64,000 nt of DNA from Hydrogenophaga sp. (GTDB lineage: Bacteria; Pseudomonadota; Gammaproteobacteria; Burkholderiales; Burkholderiaceae_C), in NCBI RefSeq assembly GCF_026125785.1, contig NZ_JAHCKL010000011.1, positions 1-64,000 of the forward strand, in the 5' to 3' direction. This document shows positions 7,678 to 17,703 of this stretch, piece after piece (position 1 is the stretch's first letter; each line of letters begins with the position of its first letter). A program made the position numbers and the translations under genes. The notes under the pieces are model-generated. The model ran no database searches, was not told the origin of the DNA, and saw only the letters and a program-made list of their open reading frames with translations.

Positions 7678-9885
7678 GTGAGCAGTACACAGCGGCCAGC
7701 CTGGCCCCAACGCAAAAAGGCCCGCGAGGGCGCCCCCAATGTGATCGTCTTCCTGACCGACGATGTGGGCTACGGTGCCTGCAGCACCTTTGGCGGTCCG
7801 ATAGACACACCTCACCTGGACCGACTGGCCGAACGTGGCCTGCGGTTCACCCAGTTTCACACCACGGCCATGTGCTCGCCCACGCGCGGCGCGCTGCTGA
7901 CGGGGCGCAACCCCCACCGCGTGAGCATGGGGCGCATCACCAACCGGCCCACGTACTACGACGGCTACACCAGCGTGATTCCGAAGTCGGCGGGCACGGT
8001 CGCGGACATCCTGCGCCAGGCCGGCTACACCACCGCCATGTTTGGCAAGGGCCACATCACGCCGGAGTGGGAAATGAGCCCGCTGGGGCCTTTTGACCGC
8101 TGGCCGACCGGCCTGGGTTTCGACTACTTCTATGGCTTCCTGGGTTACGACACCAACATGTGGGCGCCCAACCTGGTGGAAAACACCAGCTACATCGAAC
8201 CGCCGCACGAGGACCCGCCGCGCCATTTTGACGAGCTCATGGCTGAGCGCGCGGCCGACTGGATGGCGCAGCAGCGCACCCTGTCGCCGGAGAAGCCCTT
8301 CTTCGTCTACTACGCCACGGGCACGGCGCATACGCCGCACCACGCGCCGCCGAAATGGTTGCAGAAGTACCGTGGCCGCTTCGACCAGGGCTGGGACGCC
8401 GTGCGTTCACAGACGTTCGAACGGCAGAAGAAGATGGGCGTGATTCCCTCTGATGCCGAACTCACCGCGCGGCCCGACGACCTGCCAGCCTGGGACTCCC
8501 TTTCGGACGGGCAGCGCATCCTGGCTGCGCGGTTGATGGAGGCCTACGCAGCTGCTCTCGATCACCTGGATCACCAGGTGGGGCGTCTGGTGGCGTCGCT
8601 GGAAGAGAGCGGTGAGCTCGACAACACCCTCATCATGTTCATACAGGGTGACAACGGCGGCAGTGCCGAGGGCGGCTTCAACGGCCTGCTGTTCGAGCAG
8701 TCCTGGACCAATGGCTTTGACGAGGAGCTGGAGGAGCAGCTTCAGCACCTGGACGAGATCGGCGGACCGGCGGCCTACAACCACTTTCCCGCGGCCTGGG
8801 GCTGGGCCATCAACAGCCCGTTCAAGTACTACAAGCAGGTGGCCTCGCATTTCGGGGGCACGCGCAACGGACTGGTGGTCTCCTGGCCCAAGGGCATCCG
8901 GGAAGCCGGCGCCATCCGCTCGCAGTTCCACTTTGTCTCTGACATTCTGCCCACCGTGCTGGAAGCGGCAGGCGCGGTGCTGCCGGAGTCGATCAATGGG
9001 GTCCCGCAAGACCCCATCGACGGCGTGAGCATGATGTACGCCATGTCCGATGGCGGTGCGCCATCGCGCCGCAAGACCCAGGTGTTCGAGTGCCTGGAGA
9101 ACTTTGGCGTGTACCACGACGGCTGGTTCGCCTCGACCACCCCGGCGAACAACCCCTGGGACAGCCTATCCACCCGCAAGCCCACGCAGCCCGACCAGCG
9201 AGACTGGGAGCTCTACGACGTGCAGCGAGACTACAGCCAGGCGCACGACCTCGCGCAAGCCGAGCCGGCGAAGTTGGCCGAGATGCAGGCGCTGTTCTGG
9301 CGCCTGGCGGAAGAGAACAAGATCCTGCCCATCCACCCGCCCACGGTGGCCTTCGAAGGTCGCCCGAGCATCGCGGCGGCGCGCACCTCTTTCACCTACC
9401 GACGGCGTGTGCGCCGCGTGCATTCCGATGCCGCGCCGCACACGGTGGGTCGGTCCTTCTCCATCGAGTGCGAGGTGGTGGTGGGCCCGCACGGTGGCCA
9501 GGGTGTCATCGTCAGCCACGGCAGCAACGTCAACGGCTATGCGTTCTACCTGCAGGAGGGCGTGCCCACCTTCTACTACAACGCGATCGCGCCCCACCAC
9601 TGCAAGGTGGCTGCCGCCTCGCCGCTGAGCTCGGGCAGGCATCACCTGAAGGTGGAGGTGCTGCTGGATGAACACAAGCCCGCGTCCGGTGCCCGCATCG
9701 TGCTGCAGGTGGACGGCGCCGAGGTCGCCCAGGGCCGCTTGCAGCGCACGCTCAGGACCTTCATCAACCAGGACAGTTTCAACATCGGCGCGGACTCCAT
9801 CAGCCCGGTGTCTCCCGACTACGGCATCACCAGCAGCGAGTTCGACGGCGAACTGCCGCGCGTGCAGATTGAACTGAAGGCCTGA
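7678..9885 (+). CDS. Sulfatase (arylsulfatase family, Cys-type)
   Basis: 735 aa from a GTG preceded by AAGGA at 8 nt; an upstream in-frame ATG at 7642, overlapping the previous stop, is the alternative. The N-terminal sulfatase domain starts with NVIVFLTDDVGYGACSTFGG (metal Asp pair). The modification motif is AMCSPTRGALLTGRN, so the Cys must be converted to formylglycine. IQGDNGG supplies further metal ligands. Residues after about 560 form a beta-rich C-terminal domain (SFSIECEVVVGPHGG). No signal peptide is seen, which suggests a cytoplasmic enzyme hydrolysing imported sulfate esters. No formylglycine-generating enzyme is in the window. Confidence 0.92.
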   Translation: MSSTQRPAWPQRKKAREGAPNVIVFLTDDVGYGACSTFGGPIDTPHLDRLAERGLRFTQFHTTAMCSPTRGALLTGRNPHRVSMGRITNRPTYYDGYTSVIPKSAGTVADILRQAGYTTAMFGKGHITPEWEMSPLGPFDRWPTGLGFDYFYGFLGYDTNMWAPNLVENTSYIEPPHEDPPRHFDELMAERAADWMAQQRTLSPEKPFFVYYATGTAHTPHHAPPKWLQKYRGRFDQGWDAVRSQTFERQKKMGVIPSDAELTARPDDLPAWDSLSDGQRILAARLMEAYAAALDHLDHQVGRLVASLEESGELDNTLIMFIQGDNGGSAEGGFNGLLFEQSWTNGFDEELEEQLQHLDEIGGPAAYNHFPAAWGWAINSPFKYYKQVASHFGGTRNGLVVSWPKGIREAGAIRSQFHFVSDILPTVLEAAGAVLPESINGVPQDPIDGVSMMYAMSDGGAPSRRKTQVFECLENFGVYHDGWFASTTPANNPWDSLSTRKPTQPDQRDWELYDVQRDYSQAHDLAQAEPAKLAEMQALFWRLAEENKILPIHPPTVAFEGRPSIAAARTSFTYRRRVRRVHSDAAPHTVGRSFSIECEVVVGPHGGQGVIVSHGSNVNGYAFYLQEGVPTFYYNAIAPHHCKVAAASPLSSGRHHLKVEVLLDEHKPASGARIVLQVDGAEVAQGRLQRTLRTFINQDSFNIGADSISPVSPDYGITSSEFDGELPRVQIELKA

Positions 9886-9915
9886 ACCGAGCGGCGCGGC
9901 GGGCACGCGTCGGCG

Positions 9916-10827
9916 TCAGAGGCCGATGGTCCGCAGCGTGACGTCCTCGATGCAGCGGCGCAGGACGCGGGATGCCTCGCGCGAGGCCAGGCTGGCAGGG
10001 CGGGTATTGGTCATCGAGACCCCGATCGATCGCTTGATCATGGGGTCCACGATGCGCGCCGCGCCAAGCCGGCCCTGCTGCATGGCGCTGTGAAAGGCAT
10101 ACGGCCCCAGGATGGTGTACAGCCGCCCTGACATGGCCAGATGCAACTGGGTCCAGAAACAATCGGTCTCCAGCTCGACGCGCAGTTGCACGCCGGCCTG
10201 GCGGGCCGCATCGTCGAGCAGCGGCCGGATGCCGCTGGGTTGCCCGGGCAGGATGAGCGGCAGTCCGGCCATCTCACGCACGCCGATGTCGGCCCGTTGC
10301 AGCAGCCGGTCTCCCGGTGCGCCAATCAGGTGCAGCACCACGGCGTCGTGCAATACCCAGTCGGCACCGCGTGCACCCTGGTTGCGAACCACCATGCCGA
10401 TGTCGATCTTGCCGGTGGCCAGCCACTCTTCCAGTTGACCGCTGGAGCCGTCAAAGATCTTCAGCCGCACCTGAGGCAGCGCCCGCCGCAATTCGCCGTA
10501 GAGGGGCACGGCCATGGGTTCGACGAAAGACGAGAGGATGCCTATGCCCACCTCGCCCATGGCTACGCCGCTGGCATCGCGCAGCGCCAGCTCGAGCCGG
10601 TCGGCGTCGGCGAGCAGTTGCAAGACCTGCGGGTAGACCATCCGGCCCAGCTCCGAGAGCGTTACGCCGCGACCGGTGCGGTGGAGCAATTGGCCGCCGT
10701 ACCTGCGTTCGAGTTCGAGGATCTGGCGGCTGACCTGGGATTGAGGCATGCCCAGCAGGGATGCGGCCTTGGCCACACCGCCCGCCTCGACCACCTGGAC
10801 CAGCAGTTTCAATGCTTGCAGATCCAT
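9916..10827 (-). CDS. LysR-family transcriptional regulator (sulfatase block)
   Basis: 303 aa from MDLQALKLLVQVVEAGGVAK. The N-terminal winged HTH has the recognition helix GMPQSQVSRQILELERRYGG; the C-terminal co-inducer domain contains GEVGIGILSS and PLILPGQPSGIRPLLDD. It is tail-to-tail with the sulfatase gene (30 bp gap) and 40 bp downstream of trpH in the same direction. It probably controls the Bug/sulfatase genes, but at a distance rather than from the usual divergent position. Confidence 0.92.
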   Translation of the reverse strand: MDLQALKLLVQVVEAGGVAKAASLLGMPQSQVSRQILELERRYGGQLLHRTGRGVTLSELGRMVYPQVLQLLADADRLELALRDASGVAMGEVGIGILSSFVEPMAVPLYGELRRALPQVRLKIFDGSSGQLEEWLATGKIDIGMVVRNQGARGADWVLHDAVVLHLIGAPGDRLLQRADIGVREMAGLPLILPGQPSGIRPLLDDAARQAGVQLRVELETDCFWTQLHLAMSGRLYTILGPYAFHSAMQQGRLGAARIVDPMIKRSIGVSMTNTRPASLASREASRVLRRCIEDVTLRTIGL

Positions 10828-10867
10828 GCGCGGGCGGTCGTCTGAGAAGGCGCGTCTCGGGGCTGCG

Positions 10868-11722
10868 TTACAGGACGCGCGAGGCCAGCAGCGTCCATAC
10901 GGGCGTGACACTGCCGGGGAGGTCGGGCAACTGACCGAGGTCGGTGTGGCTCTCCTCGGGGCTGTGGAAGTCACTGCCGCGCGATGCGGCGAGGCCGAAC
11001 TCCTGGCAGAAACCGGCGTACTTCGCGTAGTCGGCCTGTCCATGGGCGCCGGTCATCACTTCCACGCCCTGGCCACCGTGCGCCTTGAACTCGGAGAACA
11101 GTGCGTATTCTTCGCTCGGGGTGAACTTGTAGCGGCCCGGGTGGGCGATCACCGCCACGCCGCCGGCGCCGGTGATCCATCCCACGGCATCGCGCAGGTT
11201 GGCCCAGCGGTGAGGCACATAGCCGGGCTTGCCCTCGGTGATGTACTTGCGGAACACCTCGCTCACGTCCTTGCAGACGCCGGCTTCGACGAGGTAGCGC
11301 GCGAAGTGCGAGCGCGAGATCAGTTCCGGATTGCCCACGTACTTCAGCGCGCCTTCGTAGACACCCTTGATGCCCACGCGGGCCAGGTCGTCGCTCATCT
11401 CACGGGCGCGCGCCTCGCGTCCGCCGCGGGTGGCTCGCAGGCCGTCAAGCAGCGCGGTGTTCTGGTGGTCCATGCCCAGTCCCACGATGTGCACGGTGAC
11501 CCCCGCGAAGGTGACCGAGATCTCCGTGCCCGTCAGGTAAGGCAGACCGATCTGGCGCGCGGCTTCGATGGCACGGTCCTGGCCGCCCAGTTCGTCGTGG
11601 TCGGTCAAGGCCCAGAGTTCCACGCCATTGGCCTTGGCGCGCTGCGCCAGCACCTCGGGCGCGAGCGTGCCGTCGGAGATGACGGAATGGCAATGCAGGT
11701 CGGCGTTGGTCAGGGTGTTCAC
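10868..11722 (-). CDS. PHP-domain phosphoesterase (RNase AM / nucleoside bisphosphatase type)
   Basis: 284 aa from a GTG. The PHP motif order is visible: ADLHCHSVISDGTL (metal HxH), ALTDHDELGG, LTGTEISVTF, AVIAHPGRYK and RGSDFHSP. E. coli TrpH/YciV of this family removes phosphate from 3',5'-bisphosphonucleosides and acts on RNA 5' ends. The family is usually next to yciO/trpS in Burkholderiales (recalled); here those genes are about 4.3 kb away, beyond the sulfatase block. It follows ppc by 47 bp. Confidence 0.93.
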   Translation of the reverse strand: MNTLTNADLHCHSVISDGTLAPEVLAQRAKANGVELWALTDHDELGGQDRAIEAARQIGLPYLTGTEISVTFAGVTVHIVGLGMDHQNTALLDGLRATRGGREARAREMSDDLARVGIKGVYEGALKYVGNPELISRSHFARYLVEAGVCKDVSEVFRKYITEGKPGYVPHRWANLRDAVGWITGAGGVAVIAHPGRYKFTPSEEYALFSEFKAHGGQGVEVMTGAHGQADYAKYAGFCQEFGLAASRGSDFHSPEESHTDLGQLPDLPGSVTPVWTLLASRVL

Positions 11723-11769
11723 GGTTCCATTCTAGGTTTTAGCGGCGCATCTCGCTGAAGATGCCTGCG

Positions 11770-14589
11770 TCACCCCGTGTTGCGCAAACCCGCGGCGATG
11801 CCATTGATGGAAATGTGGATGCCCCGTCGCACGCGCTCGTCGCGGTCGGCCTGATTCTCGCCCGCGCGGTAGCGCCGTATCAGTTCCACCTGCAGGTGAT
11901 GCAGGGGATCGATGTAGGGGAAGCGGTGGCGCATGGAGCGCTGGAGCGCGGCGTTGTTCACCAGGCGCTGCTTCTCGCCCGTGATCAGGGCCAGGGCGTC
12001 GGCCGTGCGGCGCCATTCGGCGTCGATGGCGGCGAACACCTTGGTTCGCAGCCGACGGTCCTCGACCAGTTCGGCATAGAGCGAGGCCAGGGCGAGGTCG
12101 CTCTTGGCCAGCACCATGTCCATGTTGGAGAGCAGGGTGCTGAAGAAGGGCCATTGCTTGACCATCTTTTGCAGTTGCGCCTTGCGCGGGGCCACCCCGC
12201 GCGGGCCGTCGCGGTGCAGGAAGGCGTGCACCGCGGACCCGAATCCGTACCAGCCCGGCAGCGTGAGGCGGCATTGACCCCAACTGAAGCCCCAGGGGAT
12301 CGCGCGCAAGTCCTCGATCTTCTGGGTGGCCTTGCGAGAGGCCGGGCGCGAACCGATGTTGAGCTCGGCGATCTCCCGAATCGGTGTCGCGGCGAAAAAA
12401 TACTCGGCGAAGCGCGGGGTCTCGTAGACCAGCGCGCGGTAGGCCGCCATGCTTTCGCGGGAGAGCTCGTCGGCCGCGGCCAGGAAGGCGGCCGGGGCGT
12501 CGCGCGTGGGTTGCAGCAGGGTGGCCTCCAGCGTGGCGGCCACCAGTGTCTCCAGGTTGCGGCGGCCGATCTCGGGGTTGGCGTACTTGGAGCCGATCAC
12601 TTCGCCCTGTTCGGTCAGGCGGATCTGGCCACGCACCGTACCCGGCGGCTGCGCCAGGATGGCCTGGTAGCTGGGCCCGCCGCCGCGTCCCACGGTGCCT
12701 CCCCGGCCATGGAACATGCGCATGGCGATCGGCCGGGTGTTCTTTTCCTGGTTGAGCGCATCGAACAGCGAGACGAGCGCGATCTCCGCCCGGTACAGCT
12801 CCCAGTTGCTGGTGAAGATGCCGCCGTCCTTGTTGCTGTCCGAGTAGCCCAGCATGATGTCCTGCTCGCCGTAGCCATCGGCTGCACCGCGCTGCACCAT
12901 CGCGCGGATGCCTGGCAGGGCGTAGTAATCGCGCATGATGGGCGCGGCGTTGCGCAGGTCTTCGATGGTTTCGAACAGCGGCACCACGATCAGGTCGCAC
13001 ACGGCGTCATCGCCCAGCGTGCCGCGAAGCAGGCCGGTCTCCTTCTGCAGCAGCAGCACCTCCAGCAGGTCGCTCACCGTCTCGGTGTGGCTGATGATGG
13101 CGTGGCGGATGGCCTGCGGCCCGAAGCGCTGGCGGCCGCTGCGCGCGGTGTCGAAGATCGCAAGTTCGCTGCGCGTGTGATCCGAATACGGGAGGCCGGG
13201 CACGCGCAGGGGCCGCGCATCGTTGAGCTGGCGCAGCAGCAGCGCGCGCTTGGCGGCTTCGTCGAGGGCCGAGTAGGCCGGCTCGATGCGTGCCTGGGCC
13301 AGCAACTCCGCGACCACTTCCTCATGCTTGTCGGAGCTTTGGCGCAGGTCCACGGTGGCCAGGTGGAAGCCGAACACCTGGACCGAGCGGATCAGCGGGC
13401 GCAGCCGCGCGCGCGCCAGCGCGGCGCCGTGGTTCGCGCGCAGCGAGGCTTCAATGGTGCGCAGGTCGGCCAGCAACTCGTCGGCGCTGGCGTAGGGGTC
13501 CTGTGGCGCCACCGCATGCCGGGCGGCCTCGCCGCCCGTGAGGTGCCGCAGCGTCGCGGCCAGGCGCGCATACATGCCGGTCAGGGCCCGGCGATAGGGT
13601 TCGTCCTGGCGGTGCGCGTTGGTGTCTGGTGAGCGTTCGGCCAGTGCCTGCATCGCCGGGCTCACGCTGGTCAACATGGCGGATACCGACAGCTCGGCGC
13701 CCAGATGGTGCAGTTGCGTGAGGTGATGCCGCAGCACCATCTCGGCCTGGCTGCGCAGCGCGAGTTCGAGCGTTGGCGCGGTGACGTTGGGGTTGCCATC
13801 GCGGTCGCCACCTATCCACTGGCCCATGCGCAGAAACGGGGCCAGGCCGGCGGGCTCGTCGCCGCTCAGCTCCAGGCCTTCTTCCAGTTCCCGGTACAGG
13901 CGTGGAATCTGGCTGAGAAAGGTGGCCTCGTAGTAGCTCAGCGAGTTCTCGATCTCGTCGGCCACCGTGAGCTTGGTGAAGCGCAGCAGCCGTGTCTGCC
14001 AGAGCTGCGTGACCCGGGCGCGGATCTGTGCTTCGTTGTCGGCGCGTTCGCGCAGGCCGATGTCCCGCTCGTCGCGTTCCGCCAGCAGGCGGGCGATGGC
14101 GCGCTCCGCGTCCAGGATGCTTTTGCGCTGCACCTCTGTGGGGTGCGCGGTGAGCACGGGCGAGATGTGGCTTTGCGCCAGCACGTCCACGACCTTGGCC
14201 GATGCGATGCCGGCCTTGCGCAGGCGTTGCAGCGTACGCGCCAGGCTGCCTTCCTGCAGGCTGCCGGTGCGCTCATGCACGGCCCGGCGGCGAATGTGGT
14301 GGCGGTCCTCGGCAAGATTGGCCAGGTGGCTGAAGTAGGTGAAGGCCCGGATCACGCTCACGGTCTGGTCACCACTCAGGCCCTTGAGCAGTTTCTTGAG
14401 CGCTTTGTCTGCGGACTGGTCCGCGTGACGCCGGAAGGCCACCGAGAGCTGGCGGATCTGCTCAATCAGATCGAAGGCCGCCTTGCCTTCCTGTTCGCGG
14501 ATGACGTCGCCCAGGATGCGGCCGAGCAGCCGGATGTCCTCGATCAGCGGCTGGTCCTTGTCGGTGCGGGAGGGAGTGCGCGTCGTCAT
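11770..14589 (-). CDS. ppc: Phosphoenolpyruvate carboxylase
   Basis: 939 aa, full length. Carboxylates phosphoenolpyruvate to oxaloacetate, refilling the TCA cycle. Signatures seen in order: [12 protein letters not shown] (catalytic His), [45 protein letters not shown] and the conserved C-terminus AAGLRNTG. The start [12 protein letters not shown] was preferred over an ATG 18 codons upstream because PEPC N-termini are short and variable. Divergent from hemC with 127 bp between them. Confidence 0.98.
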   Translation of the reverse strand: MTTRTPSRTDKDQPLIEDIRLLGRILGDVIREQEGKAAFDLIEQIRQLSVAFRRHADQSADKALKKLLKGLSGDQTVSVIRAFTYFSHLANLAEDRHHIRRRAVHERTGSLQEGSLARTLQRLRKAGIASAKVVDVLAQSHISPVLTAHPTEVQRKSILDAERAIARLLAERDERDIGLRERADNEAQIRARVTQLWQTRLLRFTKLTVADEIENSLSYYEATFLSQIPRLYRELEEGLELSGDEPAGLAPFLRMGQWIGGDRDGNPNVTAPTLELALRSQAEMVLRHHLTQLHHLGAELSVSAMLTSVSPAMQALAERSPDTNAHRQDEPYRRALTGMYARLAATLRHLTGGEAARHAVAPQDPYASADELLADLRTIEASLRANHGAALARARLRPLIRSVQVFGFHLATVDLRQSSDKHEEVVAELLAQARIEPAYSALDEAAKRALLLRQLNDARPLRVPGLPYSDHTRSELAIFDTARSGRQRFGPQAIRHAIISHTETVSDLLEVLLLQKETGLLRGTLGDDAVCDLIVVPLFETIEDLRNAAPIMRDYYALPGIRAMVQRGAADGYGEQDIMLGYSDSNKDGGIFTSNWELYRAEIALVSLFDALNQEKNTRPIAMRMFHGRGGTVGRGGGPSYQAILAQPPGTVRGQIRLTEQGEVIGSKYANPEIGRRNLETLVAATLEATLLQPTRDAPAAFLAAADELSRESMAAYRALVYETPRFAEYFFAATPIREIAELNIGSRPASRKATQKIEDLRAIPWGFSWGQCRLTLPGWYGFGSAVHAFLHRDGPRGVAPRKAQLQKMVKQWPFFSTLLSNMDMVLAKSDLALASLYAELVEDRRLRTKVFAAIDAEWRRTADALALITGEKQRLVNNAALQRSMRHRFPYIDPLHHLQVELIRRYRAGENQADRDERVRRGIHISINGIAAGLRNTG

Positions 14590-14716
14590 GTCGTTCCAGG
14601 GAGGGAGGGCTGCTTCGCCGTGGGCAAACGGCCATGCTAGCATCCAAAAGTCTTTCTTCAGTTACCAGTGGGGTACCAGTGCGCATGCTGCGCCCACGCT
14701 GTTTTTTTCCTTCCCC

Positions 14717-15673
14717 ATGTCCTCTCGCACAGCCCCCCTGGCCATCACCATCGCCACCCGCGAAAGCCGGTTGGCGCTCTGGCAGGCCGAGCACGTCAAG
14801 GCCTTGCTGGAGGCACAAGGCCACCAGGTGACGCTGCTGGGCATGACCACCCTGGGCGACCAGATCCTGGACCGCAGCCTGTCCAAGGTGGGTGGCAAGG
14901 GCCTGTTCGTCAAAGAACTGGAGCTTGCACTGGAACAAGGGCGGGCCGATATCGCGGTGCATTCGCTCAAGGACGTGCCCATGGAGCTTCCGCCCGGATT
15001 TGCGCTGGCCTGCGTGATGGAACGCGAAGACCCGCGCGACGCCTGGGTGTCGCCGCAGTGCGCGGGGCTGGCCGATCTGCCCGCCGGCGCCGTCATCGGA
15101 ACGTCCAGCCTGCGCCGCCTGGTGCTCTTGCGCAACGCGCTGGATGCGCTGGGTCGCCGCGACGTGCGCATCGAGCCGTTGCGCGGCAACCTCGACACCC
15201 GCCTGCGCAAGCTGGACGAAGGCCGTTACCACGCCATCGTGCTGGCCGCCGCCGGTCTCAAGCGGCTGGGTCTGGCGCACCGGATTCGCCGCATCTTCGA
15301 GCCCTCCGATTCGTTGCCGGCGGCGGGGCAGGGGGCATTGGGCATCGAGGTCCGGGCGGATCGCGCGGACCTCTGCGCTGCGCTGGCGCCACTGGCCCAT
15401 GCGCCCACCTGGCATCGCGTCGCGGCCGAACGCACGGTGTCGCGCGCCATGGGCGGCAGTTGCTCCATGCCCCTGGCCGCCTACGCCGATTGGCGGGAAG
15501 ACGGCCGCCTGCGTCTGCAGGCCGCCTGGGGGGATCCCGACGGCCGCCAGCCCCTGGTGCGCGCCTCGGGAGAGGCGGCGGTGGGTACGCTCGACGAGGC
15601 CGAGACCCTCGGTCGGCGCGTGGCCGACGACCTGCGAGCGGCGGGTGCCCGGCCGCCCGCCCAGGAGGCCTGA
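14717..15673 (+). CDS. hemC: Porphobilinogen deaminase (hydroxymethylbilane synthase)
   Basis: 318 aa. Condenses four porphobilinogens to hydroxymethylbilane in haem/sirohaem synthesis. [19 protein letters not shown] opens the enzyme; [15 protein letters not shown] and [14 protein letters not shown] contain substrate contacts, and [12 protein letters not shown] carries Cys249, which holds the dipyrromethane cofactor. The start [17 protein letters not shown] was chosen from homology; upstream in-frame codons are within the promoter region. First gene of hemC-hemD-hemX-hemY. Confidence 0.98.
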   Translation: MSSRTAPLAITIATRESRLALWQAEHVKALLEAQGHQVTLLGMTTLGDQILDRSLSKVGGKGLFVKELELALEQGRADIAVHSLKDVPMELPPGFALACVMEREDPRDAWVSPQCAGLADLPAGAVIGTSSLRRLVLLRNALDALGRRDVRIEPLRGNLDTRLRKLDEGRYHAIVLAAAGLKRLGLAHRIRRIFEPSDSLPAAGQGALGIEVRADRADLCAALAPLAHAPTWHRVAAERTVSRAMGGSCSMPLAAYADWREDGRLRLQAAWGDPDGRQPLVRASGEAAVGTLDEAETLGRRVADDLRAAGARPPAQEA

Positions 15674-15676
15674 GCC

Positions 15677-16555
15677 TTGACCGCGACCCAGGACACGCCG
15701 GCCGGCCTGCGCCGGCTGGAGCGCCTCGTCGTGACACGGCCTCAGCCGGAAGCCGCTGTGTGGGTTCAGGCCTTGCGCGCTCGCGGCTGGCCTGCGCAGG
15801 CGCTGCCGCTGATCGAGATCGCCGAACCCGGGTCGGCGTCTGAACGCGAAGGCCTGCGGCACTGGCGCGCGCATTGGCCGCAGGCCGACGCCATCCTGTT
15901 CGTCAGCGGCGCGGCCGTGAGCCACTTTTTCGCCGGTGGCGTGGCTTCGCCGCCGCCTGGCAACGCCACGCGTTTCTGGGCACCTGGGCCTGCAACCGCG
16001 CGGCAATTGGCACAGGCGCTGGCGGCCCTGGGGCTGGAGACGGGTCGCATCGATGCCCCGGACAGCGAAGCCAGCCAGTTCGACTCCGAACACCTCTGGC
16101 CCCAGGTGTCGGCGCAGGTGGGGCCCGGGCGACAGGTGTTGATCGTGCGTGGTGGCTCGGCGGGCCCGCCGAGCCCGCCAGCCGAGGGCGCTGCGGCCCC
16201 TGGTGTGCCTGGCCGCGGCCGCGACTGGCTGATCCGCCAGTGCCAGGCCGCTGGGGCGCGCGTCGAAGGCTGTGCTGCCTATGTGCGGCGCTGGCCCCAA
16301 CCCACGGATGCCGATCTGGCACTCGCCCGGCAGGCCCGTGGCGCCGGCAGCGTCTGGCTGTTCAGCAGCTCCGAGGCCCTCGCTCCCCTGCAAGCCTGGT
16401 TTCCGGATGGCGGCTGGTCCGCCGCGGGCGCGCTGGTCACCCATCCGCGCATCGCCACGGCGGCGCTCGAAGCCGGCTTCGGTCAGGTGGTCACCACACG
16501 GCCGACCCTGGAAGATGTGCTTCGCAGCCTAGAATCGGTTGGATACCGACCATGA
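15677..16555 (+). CDS. hemD: Uroporphyrinogen-III synthase
   Basis: 292 aa from a TTG three bases after the hemC stop. Cyclises and inverts ring D of hydroxymethylbilane. HemD is poorly conserved; the recognisable parts are the N-terminal VVTRPQPEAAVWVQALRARG, the middle AILFVSGAAVSHFF and the late VWLFSSSEALAPLQ, matching the two-lobed fold. Position directly after hemC makes the assignment firm. The start codon is uncertain: a GTG at 15731 is possible but would remove the conserved N-terminus. Confidence 0.93.
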   Translation: MTATQDTPAGLRRLERLVVTRPQPEAAVWVQALRARGWPAQALPLIEIAEPGSASEREGLRHWRAHWPQADAILFVSGAAVSHFFAGGVASPPPGNATRFWAPGPATARQLAQALAALGLETGRIDAPDSEASQFDSEHLWPQVSAQVGPGRQVLIVRGGSAGPPSPPAEGAAAPGVPGRGRDWLIRQCQAAGARVEGCAAYVRRWPQPTDADLALARQARGAGSVWLFSSSEALAPLQAWFPDGGWSAAGALVTHPRIATAALEAGFGQVVTTRPTLEDVLRSLESVGYRP

Positions 16556-17703
16556 GTGCCTCTCCTCAAGACGATCCCGTTGCCGTCCGGCCCGCCGAAC
16601 CCGCCGCCGCGCCGAACCCCACGCCCAGAACACGCGGTGGCGGGGTGGGCCTTGCCCTGCTGGGCCTGGCGCTGGCGGTCGCGGCGCTGGTGTTTGCCGG
16701 CCTGCTCTGGCAAAAGCTCTCGGTCACGCAGCAGGAACTGGCTCGCCGAGCTCAGGACTCCGCCACGGAAGCGGCGGACGCGCGTCGGCTGGCCGAGCAA
16801 GCAGAGGCCCTGACACAGGAACTGCAGGCCCGGCTGGCCGTGGCCGAGCTGCGGCTTTCGGAAGTCAGCCTTCAGCGCAGCCAGCTTGAAGAGCTCATGC
16901 TCTCCCTCTCGCGTTCGCGCGACGACAACCTGGTGCAGGACCTGGAGTCCGCGCTGCGGCTTGCACTGCAACATGCCCAGCTTACCGGCAGCGCGCAGCC
17001 GCTGATCTCGGCGCTGCAGGCGGCGGACCAGCGCATCGCGCGGGCCGCGCAGCCACGCCTGAACCCAGTGCAGCGCGCCATTGCGAGGGATGTCGATCGC
17101 TTGCGTGGCTCGGCTCTGGCCGATATTCCGTCCCTCGCCCTCCAACTGGACGAACTCGCCCGCCAGGTGGACGACTGGCCGCTGCTCAACCAGGTCGGAC
17201 CTGGCCACCCGGTGACCCCTGCGAGGCCCCGCAAGGAAGTACCCGGAGCCACCCAGCCAGTGGCCCGGGACGTGCAGGCCACCGAAGCGGATGCTGCCCC
17301 GCCTGCCCAAGGGTGGACGCGTGTCACGGCCTGGTGGTCCACGTGGTGGGAGCGCATCGTGGCCGACGTCACCCGCAGCGGTCGCGAACTCGTGCGCGTC
17401 AGCCGCATTGACCGGCCCGAGGCCCTGTTGCTGGCGCCGGACCAGGCGCTGTTCCTGCGCGAGAACCTCAAGCTCAAGCTGCTCAATGCCCGCCTGGGGC
17501 TGTTGGCCCGCCATATGCGCTCTGCGCAGGCCGACCTCATCGCCGTCGAAACCGCCCTGGTGCGCTATTTCGATACCTCGGCCACCTCGATCAAGCAGGC
17601 CCAGACCAGCCTGAGCCAGTTGCGCAAGGAACTCGGACAGAGCGACATGCCACGCCCTGAAGAGACCCTGGCCGCGCTCAGCGCCGCCGCGGGAGGCCGT
17701 TGA
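16552..17703 (+). CDS. hemX: HemX-like membrane-anchored protein
   Basis: 383 aa, starting inside an ATGA overlap with hemD. It has a short Pro/Ala-rich cytoplasmic N-terminus, one transmembrane helix at about 25-47 (VGLALLGLALAVAALVFAGL), then a long heptad-type coiled coil (about 50-120). The C-terminal domain ends in YFDTSATSIKQAQ. Annotated in databases as 'uroporphyrinogen-III C-methyltransferase', but it has no SAM-binding methylase motif; a scaffold or regulatory role in tetrapyrrole synthesis is more likely. Confidence 0.9.
   Translation: MSASPQDDPVAVRPAEPAAAPNPTPRTRGGGVGLALLGLALAVAALVFAGLLWQKLSVTQQELARRAQDSATEAADARRLAEQAEALTQELQARLAVAELRLSEVSLQRSQLEELMLSLSRSRDDNLVQDLESALRLALQHAQLTGSAQPLISALQAADQRIARAAQPRLNPVQRAIARDVDRLRGSALADIPSLALQLDELARQVDDWPLLNQVGPGHPVTPARPRKEVPGATQPVARDVQATEADAAPPAQGWTRVTAWWSTWWERIVADVTRSGRELVRVSRIDRPEALLLAPDQALFLRENLKLKLLNARLGLLARHMRSAQADLIAVETALVRYFDTSATSIKQAQTSLSQLRKELGQSDMPRPEETLAALSAAAGGR

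Noticed and set aside
11761-13632. Very long plus-strand open frame (over 600 codons) opposite ppc
   Set aside because: It lies entirely antisense to ppc, has a composition typical of high-GC shadow frames (rich in Gly, Ala, Arg, His, Gln), and has no family motif or ribosome-binding site.
16552-17703. Annotation of HemX as an active uroporphyrinogen methyltransferase
   Set aside because: No SAM-binding methylase motif is seen; the protein is a membrane-anchored coiled coil, so the enzymatic label was not used.
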